Positions 16,057 to 25,069 are shown, numbered from the stretch's first letter. The stretch: 35,401 nt of DNA from Curvibacter sp. (GCA_003987795.1 RXJO01000358.1:1-35401), one strand, 5' to 3'. Made by a program: numbers and translations. The notes: generated by a model from the letters alone, not told the origin.

Positions 16057-16719
16057 GAAGAAAACGCCACCGCGCTCGCCAGAACCACCGTCCCAGACAT
16101 CGCCAAAGCGATGCCCGCCGGATTGCTCGACGTGGCAAGCATCGTCCGCCTGAAGGCCGGAGAGCCGCTCTTCCGAACGGGCGGCAAGGTGCGCAATGCC
16201 TACCTCGCCATTTCCGGCGAAGTCAGATTGAACCGGACAGGCCGAAGCGGTGTCGAAATCACGCTCCAGCGGTCACGCATGGGATTCGTTGCGGAGGCGA
16301 GCCTCGACTCCAAGGCCTACCATTGCGACGCCATCGCGTCGGTCGATTCGACCTTGCTGGCCTTCCCCGCAGAGTTGTTTAAAGCCGCCCTCACGAACGA
16401 CCCCGCGTTCAGCAGGCATTGGCAACGCCTGCTCGCCCGTGAGGTTCGGAAGCTCAGGGCCCAGTGCGAGAGGCTCGGGTTGAAAACCGCGGAGGAGCGC
16501 ATCGTCCACTACCTCGAATCCGAAGGGGTGGACGGAGCCGTCGAGCTGTCGATGACAAAGAAGGAATGGGCCACCGACCTAGGCCTGACTCACGAGGCCC
16601 TTTACAGAGCGCTCAAAAGATTGAAAGTAGCTGGCTCACTGCGGACAGAAGGGGCTCTAATTTTCGTTTCGGCCAGCCGGGCGCCCGCCATCACCGACAT
16701 TGATCAAGTTACGCCCTAA
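16054..16719 (+). CDS. Crp/Fnr-family transcriptional regulator
   Basis: This 221-residue protein has an N-terminal cyclic-nucleotide-binding-type beta roll (LKAGEPLFRTGGKVRNAYLAISGEVRL), a long dimer helix, and a C-terminal winged helix with recognition segment KKEWATDLGLTHEALYRALKRL. The four-cysteine N-terminal iron-sulfur cluster of true Fnr is missing, so it is not an oxygen-sensing Fnr of that type; the ligand is unknown. Its start lies inside a matching palindrome. It ends the left cargo and is convergent with tniQ. Confidence 0.9.
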   Translation: MEENATALARTTVPDIAKAMPAGLLDVASIVRLKAGEPLFRTGGKVRNAYLAISGEVRLNRTGRSGVEITLQRSRMGFVAEASLDSKAYHCDAIASVDSTLLAFPAELFKAALTNDPAFSRHWQRLLAREVRKLRAQCERLGLKTAEERIVHYLESEGVDGAVELSMTKKEWATDLGLTHEALYRALKRLKVAGSLRTEGALIFVSASRAPAITDIDQVTP

Positions 16720-16850
16720 TTGGCCGAGCCGCGGAAAGTTCGGTCATGGGATATCTTTAACTAGGCGTTCCTGCAAGTTCTCCATCATCACTTTGGCTCG
16801 TCAGGATTAATCAACGGGCAACCGATGTAACGTAACGTTTCAATCAGTAA

Positions 16851-17831
16851 TCAGGCAACCATTTGTTTTGCCGTCGACGGTGGGCAAACTTTCTCCCAAC
16901 TGCCGAACAGGAAATGAACAAGCACCATCATGTGCTTCAGCGAGGGGAGATTCAAGAATCCGCGCTCATAACCCACCCAAGTTTTACGCACTCGAAACGC
17001 ATGGTCGATCCAGTCCCCTGAGAATGTGTAAAACGAATGAGGCAAGACGTCTTCCAAATAGGCCTCTCCGAAGATCCCCAATATCTCATCGCACACTCTT
17101 TGGGTGTCTGTCCCAACCAGACGGGTGACCTGATCTCCCAGCCAGCGTCTATCGCAATATGGGATCACCCCAGTCAAGGCCTGGTGGCCAAGACGAGCGA
17201 TTTCCGCAACTGCTTTGTTGGAGCTGAATACTGCAAGTAGTGGTTTTTTACATGCCGAGCAATGCGTGCTCGGAAGCTTCATGCTGCCTGGTGGGCTAAT
17301 CGGTTCATCGCAATAGGGGCAGCTGGAAATCAGGTTGCAACCGTGCGCATGACAGACCGCTACGCCATCTAATTGATGGCTCCGATGCCAGTAAGCGACG
17401 CCCAACCGTTCAGTCTCCTCGCGCACGCACATTGGACAGCAATGCAATGCGGCATGCATTACCCGAGTTGCACTACGGTATTGGACGTTCTGACCCAAGC
17501 GGCCGCCGTGGAGCGATGCGCTGTGCGCGGTCTGCATCTGCCGCTGATCTAAAACGGTGCCAAAGGCTGGGACCATGGTCAGTTCGGCAATCATGACCTC
17601 CGGCGACGCGAAAAGCTTCCTGGGCAACCTGGAGTGCAACGTGGTCATCCGATTGATCAGGAGTTTTGGCGCTGTGTTTACGGCCGCTCCGTAAAGTGTT
17701 TGCACCGTGTCCCGGGAATGCTGGTTCCCGGACAGAAAGTGATAGCGGTAAACGATGCTGTCGAGCAGTTCGTCAGGCAAAGGCGCAGGGAAAAAACTCA
17801 CCTCAGGCCGAATTTTCGATCCCTGCATCAT
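16851..17831 (-). CDS. tniQ: Short TniQ-family transposition target-selection protein
   Basis: This 326-residue TniQ domain protein has the family's N-terminal pattern FFPAPLPDELLDSIVYRYHFLSGN. Zinc-binding clusters follow: CCPMC, AVCHAHGC, SCPYC and CSACKK. TniQ proteins bridge the AAA+ protein TnsC to a target-recognition module. This one lacks the long C-terminal DNA-binding part of TnsD, so it may need a partner or have its own target. The start is ATG at 17831, overlapping the xre stop (ATGA) with AAGGAGG four bases upstream; the open frame further upstream is not used. Expression is therefore tied to Xre. Confidence 0.88.
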   Translation of the reverse strand: MMQGSKIRPEVSFFPAPLPDELLDSIVYRYHFLSGNQHSRDTVQTLYGAAVNTAPKLLINRMTTLHSRLPRKLFASPEVMIAELTMVPAFGTVLDQRQMQTAHSASLHGGRLGQNVQYRSATRVMHAALHCCPMCVREETERLGVAYWHRSHQLDGVAVCHAHGCNLISSCPYCDEPISPPGSMKLPSTHCSACKKPLLAVFSSNKAVAEIARLGHQALTGVIPYCDRRWLGDQVTRLVGTDTQRVCDEILGIFGEAYLEDVLPHSFYTFSGDWIDHAFRVRKTWVGYERGFLNLPSLKHMMVLVHFLFGSWEKVCPPSTAKQMVA

Positions 17832-18166
17832 GAGACCTCCTTGAATTTGCGCAAACTGAGCAACACCGAGGCAATGGCCTCCGCATGAGCCGAACTGCCA
17901 TCCCAGACCGCGCGCAGCGCTCCAATGAGCACCTCGTTCTGACTGGGATCGCGACGAACACCTCCGTCGTATGAATTTGCAAATTTGCATAATTCCAGGA
18001 CGTTCGCCGAGACCCGCCGAATCTGCCCAGCCAGGATTCTCGAAACCTGCGACTGATCCACATTGGTGGCCAGAGCAATATCCGCTTGGGTGAGAACTCG
18101 CGACTTCACCAGAAGCCGCAACTTCTGAAGCGATTCGATGATTTCAGACTGGCTGATATCTTGCAT
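17828..18166 (-). CDS. Xre-type HTH regulator, co-operonic with tniQ
   Basis: This 112-residue protein has a lambda-repressor-type HTH at about residues 25-60 (LTQADIALATNVDQSQVSRIL, with AGQIRRVSANVLELCKF following). The last 50 residues are a helical tail without a known sensor. The start has no Shine-Dalgarno site; a sigma70-like promoter ends about seven bases upstream of ATG, so the mRNA is probably leaderless. The gene is divergent from the TnsD-like gene, and its operator sits between them, so it likely represses itself, tniQ and possibly tnsD. Confidence 0.85.
   Translation of the reverse strand: MQDISQSEIIESLQKLRLLVKSRVLTQADIALATNVDQSQVSRILAGQIRRVSANVLELCKFANSYDGGVRRDPSQNEVLIGALRAVWDGSSAHAEAIASVLLSLRKFKEVS
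17978..17991. promoter_or_regulatory. Possible internal operator within xre
   Basis: TGCAAATTTGCA is a perfect 12-bp palindrome inside the xre coding region. It is followed by TA, giving a 7-of-8 match to the TTGCATAT half-site of the main operator about 190 bp away. It could be a second binding site for looping, or chance. Confidence 0.3.
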
Positions 18167-18188
18167 ATTTGCATATCTTAATATGCAA
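18161..18188. promoter_or_regulatory. Three-half-site operator between xre-tniQ and tnsD-like gene
   Basis: Two head-to-tail TTGCATAT copies (18161-18168 and 18169-18176) and one inverted ATATGCAA (18181-18188) make a perfect 8-bp inverted repeat with a 4-bp spacer plus a tandem half-site. The block covers the xre start codon and the -10 region, the usual place for autorepression by Xre proteins. Confidence 0.75.
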
Positions 18189-18203
18189 TTTAGAAAATGT
18201 CAC
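18175..18203 (-). promoter_or_regulatory. Predicted sigma70 promoter of xre-tniQ
   Basis: Reading leftward, GTGACA (18203-18198) is followed after 17 bp by TAAGAT (18180-18175). Transcription would start almost at the ATG at 18166, giving a leaderless mRNA. The -10 and spacer lie inside the operator. Confidence 0.5.
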
Positions 18204-18219
18204 GGCATTTCATGTCCGC

Positions 18220-19722
18220 ATGGAAAATCGCCGAATGACAAACGCATCCGAGGACCTGTTCACTGCGGGACCTTTTTTCCTGCAGCGACTTTTCCCGGAC
18301 GAGACGCTCTACAGTTGGTGCGCCCGCTACCACCGCCTCAGTGGCAATCGGCTGGCGAGAGACACAAGCCTTCAACTCTTCGCCAGCCCGACAGCCGGCT
18401 TTTGGCATGACCTGCCCTCTCACCTGGGTGCTTTTCAGAAGCGCACGCGCCAACAGTTAGGTGATGCAGAGGCAATTTGTCGGCAGCACACATTGCTGCG
18501 CTACTACATACCTTTTCGATCCGCTTCGCTGATCCGGGAATCCATCGAAACGATGACTGGAGCCAGCGTGCGGGATCTCAAGTTCCGGCTGGGGCTTCCT
18601 GCAAGTCGCATCGGCGCCAATCACCCGCTCAAAGCGTGTCCCACATGCATGGCCGAAGACCAGGCAGCCACCGGAATTGCCTATTGGCACCTTGAGCATC
18701 AATACCCGTCTGTGTGGGTGTGCCCGAAACACAGCAGCAAGCTCATGCAGTGCACGAGCCGAACAAAAACCACACAGCGCCTGCAATGGGTCTTGCCCGA
18801 CATGGTCGACTCGGACTCATGGCTTCACTACCCTGATTTGAGGGGGCCGGGGGCTCAGTTTGCGCAAAAGCTTGCGCAAATCAGTTGTGATGCAGTCCAA
18901 CCAGGCAACCAGAATCTGGATCCGACCATTTTGAGAGACTGCGGCCTGAAGGCGGCTCATGAGCGAGGGTGGCTGCAGGATTCAGGGCGTGCGAACCTGA
19001 TGGCCATTCGCGAGGAATTTCTCGACCAAGCATCCGGCATCGCCGATGTGCCCGGACTCGACTTTGTGCGCGGCGCTGCGGGGCGAGATGGCGGATTCCT
19101 GGGTAGCATTCTGCGCAGCGATCGTGCGCACAAACACCCGGTCAAATATCTGGTCCTGATTGCGTTCCTTTTTGACTCCTGGAAAAAGCTGGTGACGTTT
19201 GCCCATGAGTGCGGTCCAAATTCAGATCACCACAGCCTTACGGAATCGGACCATCGACGCACGCTCCTGGCCCAAAAAATTCGCGACAACGGCTTGACCG
19301 TTAGCGAGGCGGCGCGGCGCCTGTCCCTTCCCCTTTCGAAGGCAATGTATTGGGCCAAGAAAGATCAACTGCCGTTCGAGCGCCGCCCCAGAAAAGTTGA
19401 TGGGGATCTCGCGCGCGAGATCGCTTATGGATTGGCCCAAGGACTGAGCTGCGAGGAAGTTGCCCAAAAAACGACCGCCTCAATTGATGCCGTCCGCCGA
19501 TATCGCGACACGCACGGCGATGTTCGCGCAGCGTGGAATGCGGCCCGAGGTTTGCGTCAAAGAGACGCATTCCGTCGGGATTTCCTTGAGGTCATGCAAG
19601 CCAACCCCGATGCGCACCAGACGCGTCTGAGGAAAACACCGGGCAGCCATTTTGATTGGCTACGCAAGCATGACCATGAGTGGCTGGCAAATCAGCTTCC
19701 CGGCCTATGGCGGCTCGCCTGA
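18220..19722 (+). CDS. tnsD: TnsD-like TniQ-family protein (chromosomal attachment-site selector)
   Basis: This 500-residue protein has an N-terminal TniQ domain (FFLQRLFPDETLYSWCARYH) with zinc ligands in KACPTCMAED and VCPKHSSKL. A long C-terminal region holds two helix-turn-helix-like segments, LTVSEAARRLSLPLSKAMYW near residue 365 and LSCEEVAQKTTASIDAVRRY near residue 410, and a terminal HDHEWLANQLP motif typical of TnsD. Tn7 TnsD (~508 residues) binds the 3' end of glmS; by position this one should bind the 3' end of sodB. It is convergent with tnsC rather than in its operon. ATG 18220 is chosen; ATG 18235 and a TTG at 18169 inside the operator are alternatives. Confidence 0.88.
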   Translation: MENRRMTNASEDLFTAGPFFLQRLFPDETLYSWCARYHRLSGNRLARDTSLQLFASPTAGFWHDLPSHLGAFQKRTRQQLGDAEAICRQHTLLRYYIPFRSASLIRESIETMTGASVRDLKFRLGLPASRIGANHPLKACPTCMAEDQAATGIAYWHLEHQYPSVWVCPKHSSKLMQCTSRTKTTQRLQWVLPDMVDSDSWLHYPDLRGPGAQFAQKLAQISCDAVQPGNQNLDPTILRDCGLKAAHERGWLQDSGRANLMAIREEFLDQASGIADVPGLDFVRGAAGRDGGFLGSILRSDRAHKHPVKYLVLIAFLFDSWKKLVTFAHECGPNSDHHSLTESDHRRTLLAQKIRDNGLTVSEAARRLSLPLSKAMYWAKKDQLPFERRPRKVDGDLAREIAYGLAQGLSCEEVAQKTTASIDAVRRYRDTHGDVRAAWNAARGLRQRDAFRRDFLEVMQANPDAHQTRLRKTPGSHFDWLRKHDHEWLANQLPGLWRLA

Positions 19723-19769
19723 ATGCCGGAAATCTGAACGACCGACTGAGCCAGCATTAAGCCGACCTG

Positions 19770-21209
19770 TCATCGCATCGTCGAATCTTTGACCAGCTTT
19801 TCCATCTGCCGATACAGATCGGTTCTTTGGCCATCCATTTCTGAATCCGCCAATTTTTCAGATTTGTCCATCCGACGCTTCGCCGTTGCCAGTTTACGTG
19901 CATGGACTATTTGCGGCGAAGCGACGTCTGACGGACCTTCGTCAGCATCGCTGATGACCACCGACTTGGCAACCTGATGTCGAATGGCTGATCGCCCCCA
20001 TTTTTTCTTGAAGTAGTCCACGCCACTGTCCTTATAGGCAATCAAACCAAGTGGATCCTGGTTTACAAAGGCCTGGATAAAGGACCTCATCTTCATCAAC
20101 ATGGGATCATGCTGCGCCGTGTGATCAATGCGCTCTGGACTGAGAGATTTCTCGCCGGCCCTCAGCGCGCATTGCTGGCTGGCGGCATGCAGGTGGGCAA
20201 CAAACTTCGGAATGAAGGCTGTGTTGGAGAAGTAGGCTTCCAAATGCGCGGTCGTCAGGTCACCCACATTGGGCATGATCTGACAGCGCCACAGGCCGCG
20301 CACAATGGTGCGCCCATCCTCGTCGTCCAATGAATCGGCCGGATCTATGCGAAACAGTCCGCCTGAAAACATCCGCCTCTCCAACTGAGAGGAAACGCCC
20401 TCCTTCTCCAGGAACTGCAAACTGTCAGGAGGTCCCATCAGGAGCGTGGGAGTTCCGTTGTTTGCCAACCGGATAAGCAAGTTGCGCATGCGCTCTCCGG
20501 TATCACCTCGGGTGAACGAAAGATTTTGCACTTCATCGAGCACCAGCAGACCGAGGAACTGCATCTTGAATGCCTGCACAACCCGATCCGCCAACTCGTC
20601 GACATTACCCTTCCCGGAAGCATACTGACGGCTGTATTCATTGGTCCCGAGCACCTTGTCTACCTGCCTAAGCATTTGTATAAGCAGTGCGGCCAAGCCA
20701 TTGACCTGTGCGATTTCAAACTGAAACCATACGATCTGGGTTACGCCTGAGAGTTGTCCGTCAATGTCTTCATGGTGAATGGTCTGAGGAATCTTACGCA
20801 AGACGTGACCCACTATGCAACTTTTTCCCATACCAGTGACCCCCGATATTGACAGGCCCTCGGAATAGGTCGACCCTGTGGTTTCCACAAGATTGGTCGA
20901 ATTGATATAGCGCCCAATGTCGATGCGCCGCGGATCTCGTCGGTAGTAGCCATTGTGGATGGCATCAAATATCTTCTGCGAGATTTCAACGCATCGCTGG
21001 GTGGGTATGAACACCTCCTCCATAAGCATGGGCAACCTACGGGGATCGGCTTCGCGCAGAACCCATTGCTTGTCACGAAATGGGTTGTGCGCCAACAAAT
21101 GAACCTGATCCTCTTCGGTGCGCGGATCTGGCAGGCCCGCCAAGAACGGATTGCCGTCGGTTTTTGAAGGAGTCGTGGCCCCGCCAATGAGATTGAGTCG
21201 GCGGTTCAT
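19770..21209 (-). CDS. tnsC: TnsC AAA+ transposition regulator
   Basis: This 479-residue ATPase has Walker A GVTGMGKS at residues 123-130 and Walker B LLVLDE ending at 225-226. It belongs to the TnsC/TniB family that links target selectors to the transposase and gives target immunity. A polar C-terminal tail (KRRMDKSEKLADSEMDGQRT) follows the ATPase domain. The start ATG overlaps the tnsB stop (ATGA), so translation is coupled. It is slightly shorter than Tn7 TnsC (555 residues). Confidence 0.93.
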   Translation of the reverse strand: MNRRLNLIGGATTPSKTDGNPFLAGLPDPRTEEDQVHLLAHNPFRDKQWVLREADPRRLPMLMEEVFIPTQRCVEISQKIFDAIHNGYYRRDPRRIDIGRYINSTNLVETTGSTYSEGLSISGVTGMGKSCIVGHVLRKIPQTIHHEDIDGQLSGVTQIVWFQFEIAQVNGLAALLIQMLRQVDKVLGTNEYSRQYASGKGNVDELADRVVQAFKMQFLGLLVLDEVQNLSFTRGDTGERMRNLLIRLANNGTPTLLMGPPDSLQFLEKEGVSSQLERRMFSGGLFRIDPADSLDDEDGRTIVRGLWRCQIMPNVGDLTTAHLEAYFSNTAFIPKFVAHLHAASQQCALRAGEKSLSPERIDHTAQHDPMLMKMRSFIQAFVNQDPLGLIAYKDSGVDYFKKKWGRSAIRHQVAKSVVISDADEGPSDVASPQIVHARKLATAKRRMDKSEKLADSEMDGQRTDLYRQMEKLVKDSTMR

Positions 21210-23464
21210 GACTGCTCTCCCTCAGCCAACCATTTCTCGAGTGCGGAGTTGGTCGTCTTGCGAACTGGCAGGCTCAGGACGTTCGTGAGTTGCAGTTTTG
21301 TTTCTGACACATCAGGGGGATTGAAAACCTGCCTCGCTAAAGGTGGCGCACTGATTTTTCCGGCACCAGAGATTTCCATCGTCCTGTTCTCACGTCGATC
21401 ACGTAGCTGTTTGACCTTGCTGGGAACACCCCCCTCGAGTGCGTAGGCCGCGGCTGTTTTTTCCTGGGCTGCCTTGACCTCCGCGTCACGGAGAGCCCCC
21501 ATTTCGACACGGGACTGAAGGGCGATTTTTTCCTGAACAGTTGCCTGCACTTGCAAATGACTTTGGGATTCAATCGCATCGCGTAGCGTTGACACACAGC
21601 CAAGCAGCGGATCACTGGTCAGCAGTTCCAATGGCTGCAGCCCTTCCTGGTGGTCGAGAAACCAGACTCGACGCAGGTCATATGGGTTATGGAATACCTC
21701 AATGCGGCGCACACCGCTGCGACGCGCCGTCTCCAGCCAGCTCCGCTTCTTCGCAAGATCCCCGAGATATCTGTAATTTTTGAGCCTGACTTCGTCAGCA
21801 GCCGGCGGCGGACGCCTAACAACAAGGTAGACACCATCAATGTCAATCACCGCATCAATCCTTGTGCACAACGCCGTGATCAGCCGATCGTGGTCCCACG
21901 CCGTATAGGCAACATATCCACGCCGTTGGGCCCATTTCCATATCGCGATGCGGGTGGGCTCCACATCGTCTTCCAACATTTCAGTGGTCAACAAATGCGC
22001 AACAGGTTCCTTGGTGTTGTGGTGAATGATGGCCCGGATCAAGTGCCGGTTGAAATCCTCCATGGTCACGCATGAGGCTAGCGCCGGATCAGACTCCCCA
22101 CGTGTCCTGTGCTTTCCCCGGGTGGTGCCAGGCAATTGATGGCCAGACAGGATGTGCAGTGTCTTGTGTGCCACTTCAATGACGCCCTTCAAATCGGCTC
22201 GTCCGGTTTGAACCATCTCCAATGAGGTATTGATTGCCTCGCATGAGGCATACGCTGCCTTGCAGTTGAACTCACCCCGATCGCTTCTGATCCTTCCATA
22301 GACAGCACTGGGCCAATCTTCATCACAGATTTCAATGCCATATCGTGCGCACAGATCGACCTTGGAAGAGGCCGACACCAAAAGGGCAAATCTGACGGCG
22401 TCTGAATCAATGCTCCAGGCAACAACAAAGCCTGTAATCAAGCCAGTGAACTCGTCGGCGATGATCAACACGTTGCACGCACCCACAATCCGTGTGCGAC
22501 TGAAGGCTGACCTCAAATGAAGGTCGTTCGCAGACGCGTCAGCTTGTGCAATTGCACCAATACGCCGCAGCCCCCGATTCGCCAGCCCATCCAGTGGCCG
22601 CTTGTTGAGCTGAAAATCACGCTCACCAGCTTGCGCCCTGCTTCCCTGCATGCCACCAGGCTGCATAGGGCCGTGGTAGCAGAATTGGCGCATCGAAGGG
22701 TGCTTCAATTTGTCAATGACCGGTCTGGCTGCCGGGCCCTCCAGTTCCCATCGTTCTACATAGAACAGTTTGATGGTTTCCCGATACGCATCTCTGACAG
22801 AGACGCCTTTGGTGAGGTGAATTTTCCAGCCATGCTGGATTCGGGCTATGTCTTCTTTGCTCAGCGCAAAGTTTTCTGATGGCGCGCCGTGCAGTGATGC
22901 CGACAAATTGCGCCGACCCAATTTACTGACACCATTGGTCCTCGGTTTGCCGGGGGCGCCGCAACGGTGGCTGTCCGGCAATAGCGCGTTTTTGATGGAC
23001 CCACTGGCCCAATACCGATAAACCAGTTGGTAGATGCGCTGCCGACTTAAGCTTTTTTCCTTGGCATGGCGGTCAACCAGCCGATTCAGGCTGGTCAGCC
23101 CGCAAAAAACGCGCTCGCTCTCTGCCGCAATAGCTTCGATGACCGGCCACCAGAAGTCTCGAAACTCCAAAGCGTAAGCACGACCATTCTTGATTCGCGA
23201 AGGATAGAGCCTGGTCAACTGCTCGTCCGTCATCAATGAACGGGGATCGGCAGTCATTTGTGAAAGCTTTGTCTGGCCCATTTCCTTCGCCTGCACCAGC
23301 AGCGCTAATTTCATCCTCACCGGCTTGCTTCGCCTTGTTTGGTCGACTGGAATGACTGTGACGGTTGATGATCGATGATCAATCCACAGAACACGAACCA
23401 GTCCAGAAAGTGGAAGCACTCCAGGAAAGAGTTCAAGCAGTTGGTTGATGCATATGTCACTCAC
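21206..23464 (-). CDS. tnsB: TnsB DDE transposase
   Basis: This 752-residue retroviral-integrase-type transposase cleaves the 3' ends and joins them to the target. The catalytic triad is visible as D309 (AIAQADASAND), D395 (RIRSDRGEF) and E430 (KGVIEVAHK). The spacing of 86 and 35 residues nearly equals the 88 and 35 of Tn7 TnsB. The N-terminal part holds DNA-binding helices for the end repeats. GTG at 23464 is chosen because it overlaps the tnsA stop and has GGGGAG seven bases upstream; a GTG at 23497 would add 11 residues. The coiled C-terminal segment should contact TnsC. Confidence 0.94.
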   Translation of the reverse strand: MSDICINQLLELFPGVLPLSGLVRVLWIDHRSSTVTVIPVDQTRRSKPVRMKLALLVQAKEMGQTKLSQMTADPRSLMTDEQLTRLYPSRIKNGRAYALEFRDFWWPVIEAIAAESERVFCGLTSLNRLVDRHAKEKSLSRQRIYQLVYRYWASGSIKNALLPDSHRCGAPGKPRTNGVSKLGRRNLSASLHGAPSENFALSKEDIARIQHGWKIHLTKGVSVRDAYRETIKLFYVERWELEGPAARPVIDKLKHPSMRQFCYHGPMQPGGMQGSRAQAGERDFQLNKRPLDGLANRGLRRIGAIAQADASANDLHLRSAFSRTRIVGACNVLIIADEFTGLITGFVVAWSIDSDAVRFALLVSASSKVDLCARYGIEICDEDWPSAVYGRIRSDRGEFNCKAAYASCEAINTSLEMVQTGRADLKGVIEVAHKTLHILSGHQLPGTTRGKHRTRGESDPALASCVTMEDFNRHLIRAIIHHNTKEPVAHLLTTEMLEDDVEPTRIAIWKWAQRRGYVAYTAWDHDRLITALCTRIDAVIDIDGVYLVVRRPPPAADEVRLKNYRYLGDLAKKRSWLETARRSGVRRIEVFHNPYDLRRVWFLDHQEGLQPLELLTSDPLLGCVSTLRDAIESQSHLQVQATVQEKIALQSRVEMGALRDAEVKAAQEKTAAAYALEGGVPSKVKQLRDRRENRTMEISGAGKISAPPLARQVFNPPDVSETKLQLTNVLSLPVRKTTNSALEKWLAEGEQS

Positions 23465-24368
23465 GGTCGTGCTCCCCGAAAATGGCCACTGCGTCACGTT
23501 TCGCCCATGAGAAATCTGTCAACTTCGCTGGCCTGCTAAACACCAAGGGCTCTCGGAGATCAATTGGAATTTTTCGACTCCAGAGACCGTGATGGAACAG
23601 ACCATTGGCCATACCGGTGTCAAGCATCAGCCGCTCCTGCACTCGTTCGTTGGCAACTACGATGGATTCACCATCGCGAAGCAACTCACTGATACCCTCA
23701 CAGAAATCTACAACCATGTTTTGGGGAATTTTTTCGGGAAGCTTTGATGCGCTCACCGCCACATCAAGGTTTTCCCTGACCGCCGGCGGGACCGACCGAT
23801 CTGACATGAGGTGCCACGAAATTCCCAGCTCGTTGGCATATGCAACCTCGAGAGCAAGTCGTTCCCGCGCTCGACTTCGGAGCCTGCTTTCGCCGCCCAC
23901 CTCACTGCCTGGCTTGGCGGCCACTGCGACCAACCGCGGCCTACCGCCATACATGACTGTCAACATGAGATCGGTGGTGGCGATATACGGGATGTTTGTT
24001 CCAACGAATCTCCCATGTTCAATACCAAGGTCATGCGCGATCGCGAGAGTTCCGCGACTCCACGGTAGCCCGCCGTGATCGGCGAGCGAGTGGCCATAGA
24101 TCGGATGCACGTGGGGCAGTGGCCACAGTGGAAACTGTTCCCGCAAATCACTTGCACCCAGCCATAGCAGCCAAACTGCGAGGCTTGCTTCGTTGGCCGA
24201 AAGGAAGTTGGCAGTTCTCCCGAGAGCCGGGATAGGCCTCAGGGACAAGTTTCCTTTGGAAGGCAGTCCACGTCGGGAGATGCGCAGCCAGGGTTGGTAG
24301 CTTTCGCCGTGGCCTTGGCCACGCCCGTCTTTGATCCATGCCAGAAGCTGGCGTCCGTCTTTGTCCAT
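23457..24368 (-). CDS. tnsA: TnsA endonuclease subunit of the transposase
   Basis: This 303-residue protein has the restriction-enzyme-like TnsA core with E60 (LSANEASLAVWL), D133 (IATTDLMLTV) and K152 (LVAVAAKPG). They match Tn7 E63, D114 and K132. TnsA cuts the 5' ends, so with TnsB the element should move by cut-and-paste rather than by cointegrate. The position of Tn7 Gln130 is Ala here, which is minor. AAGGGGA lies 6 nt before ATG 24368. The gene is first in tnsABC and points away from the right end, as in Tn7. Confidence 0.93.
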   Translation of the reverse strand: MDKDGRQLLAWIKDGRGQGHGESYQPWLRISRRGLPSKGNLSLRPIPALGRTANFLSANEASLAVWLLWLGASDLREQFPLWPLPHVHPIYGHSLADHGGLPWSRGTLAIAHDLGIEHGRFVGTNIPYIATTDLMLTVMYGGRPRLVAVAAKPGSEVGGESRLRSRARERLALEVAYANELGISWHLMSDRSVPPAVRENLDVAVSASKLPEKIPQNMVVDFCEGISELLRDGESIVVANERVQERLMLDTGMANGLFHHGLWSRKIPIDLREPLVFSRPAKLTDFSWAKRDAVAIFGEHDRE

Positions 24369-24694
24369 CTCGATCCCCTTCGAAGTCCGAGTTCATTCGC
24401 TGAGGCGCGCCAACTGGCAGCACCACAGTTCTAAAAATGGCTCTGACTACCTTTGTTCGATCCGATTAAGGGCAAGGCGACCCCAGCGTCACTTCGGGGC
24501 GGAGTGATCGGTTTGCAAAAATCGGGAAAGAAAGGGCTTGACTTGGGAAAAAGACAGACGGATACTTAAATTGTTGGAGAGGCCGTATCCCTACTGCCAC
24601 TTACCAAAGCCGGTCAGGCCCTCGTGGTTTGGTCGGTTTTTTGGTTTCTGGGCGATACCTCCTGTGATCCTCTTGGTGCTGCTACGAATGCTGA
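24369..24694. other. 326-bp gap between xre2 and tnsA
   Basis: No convincing gene. A short frame on the plus strand (24538-24762) starts with TTG, overlaps xre2 in antisense and has no recognisable content. A CTACCT half-site matching the xre2 operator lies at 24448-24453, about 80 bp upstream of tnsA; a tnsABC promoter is expected here but I cannot place it. Confidence 0.5.
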
Positions 24695-25066
24695 TCAGCG
24701 TGCTGACAGCTCTCTCGCCAAGGTCTTCCAGCTTCCAAGGCTGGAAACCTCACGTCCTTTGAAGTATTGGCACAGCGCGTGCCGCACAGTTAGCGGCATT
24801 TCTGGCGGGAATTCGAGAGCTCCACGGCTGATCAAGACCGCATCTTTGAGCTCTTCAACTTCAGCGGGTGACAGGGATAGGGCTTCAATGATTGCCGCCA
24901 AGATCTTCGGACTTGGTAGCTTTTGACCCAATTCCATCAGGCTGACAAAACCCCGCGTGCACGCTATGGACTTGGCAAGGTCACCCTGGCGCAAGCTACG
25001 GCGATTACGAAGAGTCGCCAGAAAGGTTCCAAATGGTGAGGGACTTACACGGTCGCGAGTTGTCAT
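24695..25066 (-). CDS. Xre-type HTH regulator upstream of tnsABC
   Basis: This 123-residue protein has an N-terminal HTH (LRNRRSLRQGDLAKSIA, recognition helix CTRGFVSLMELGQKLPSP) followed by helices typical of Xre dimerisation (LSPAEVEELKDAVLIS). The C-terminal ~45 residues are unassigned. A GAGG site precedes ATG, and a strong promoter with two operator-like palindromes lies directly upstream. It points toward tnsA, so autoregulated control of transposase supply is likely. It is not similar enough to the tniQ-linked Xre to be a recent duplicate. Confidence 0.85.
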   Translation of the reverse strand: MTTRDRVSPSPFGTFLATLRNRRSLRQGDLAKSIACTRGFVSLMELGQKLPSPKILAAIIEALSLSPAEVEELKDAVLISRGALEFPPEMPLTVRHALCQYFKGREVSSLGSWKTLARELSAR

Positions 25067-25069
25067 TGG

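Noticed and set aside
17832-17990. 53-residue longer N-terminus for TniQ
   Set aside because: It overlaps the xre gene; a strong AAGGAGG site and ATGA overlap set the start at 17831.
24538-24762. Small membrane protein gene on the plus strand
   Set aside because: TTG start without ribosome site, antisense to xre2, no family resemblance.
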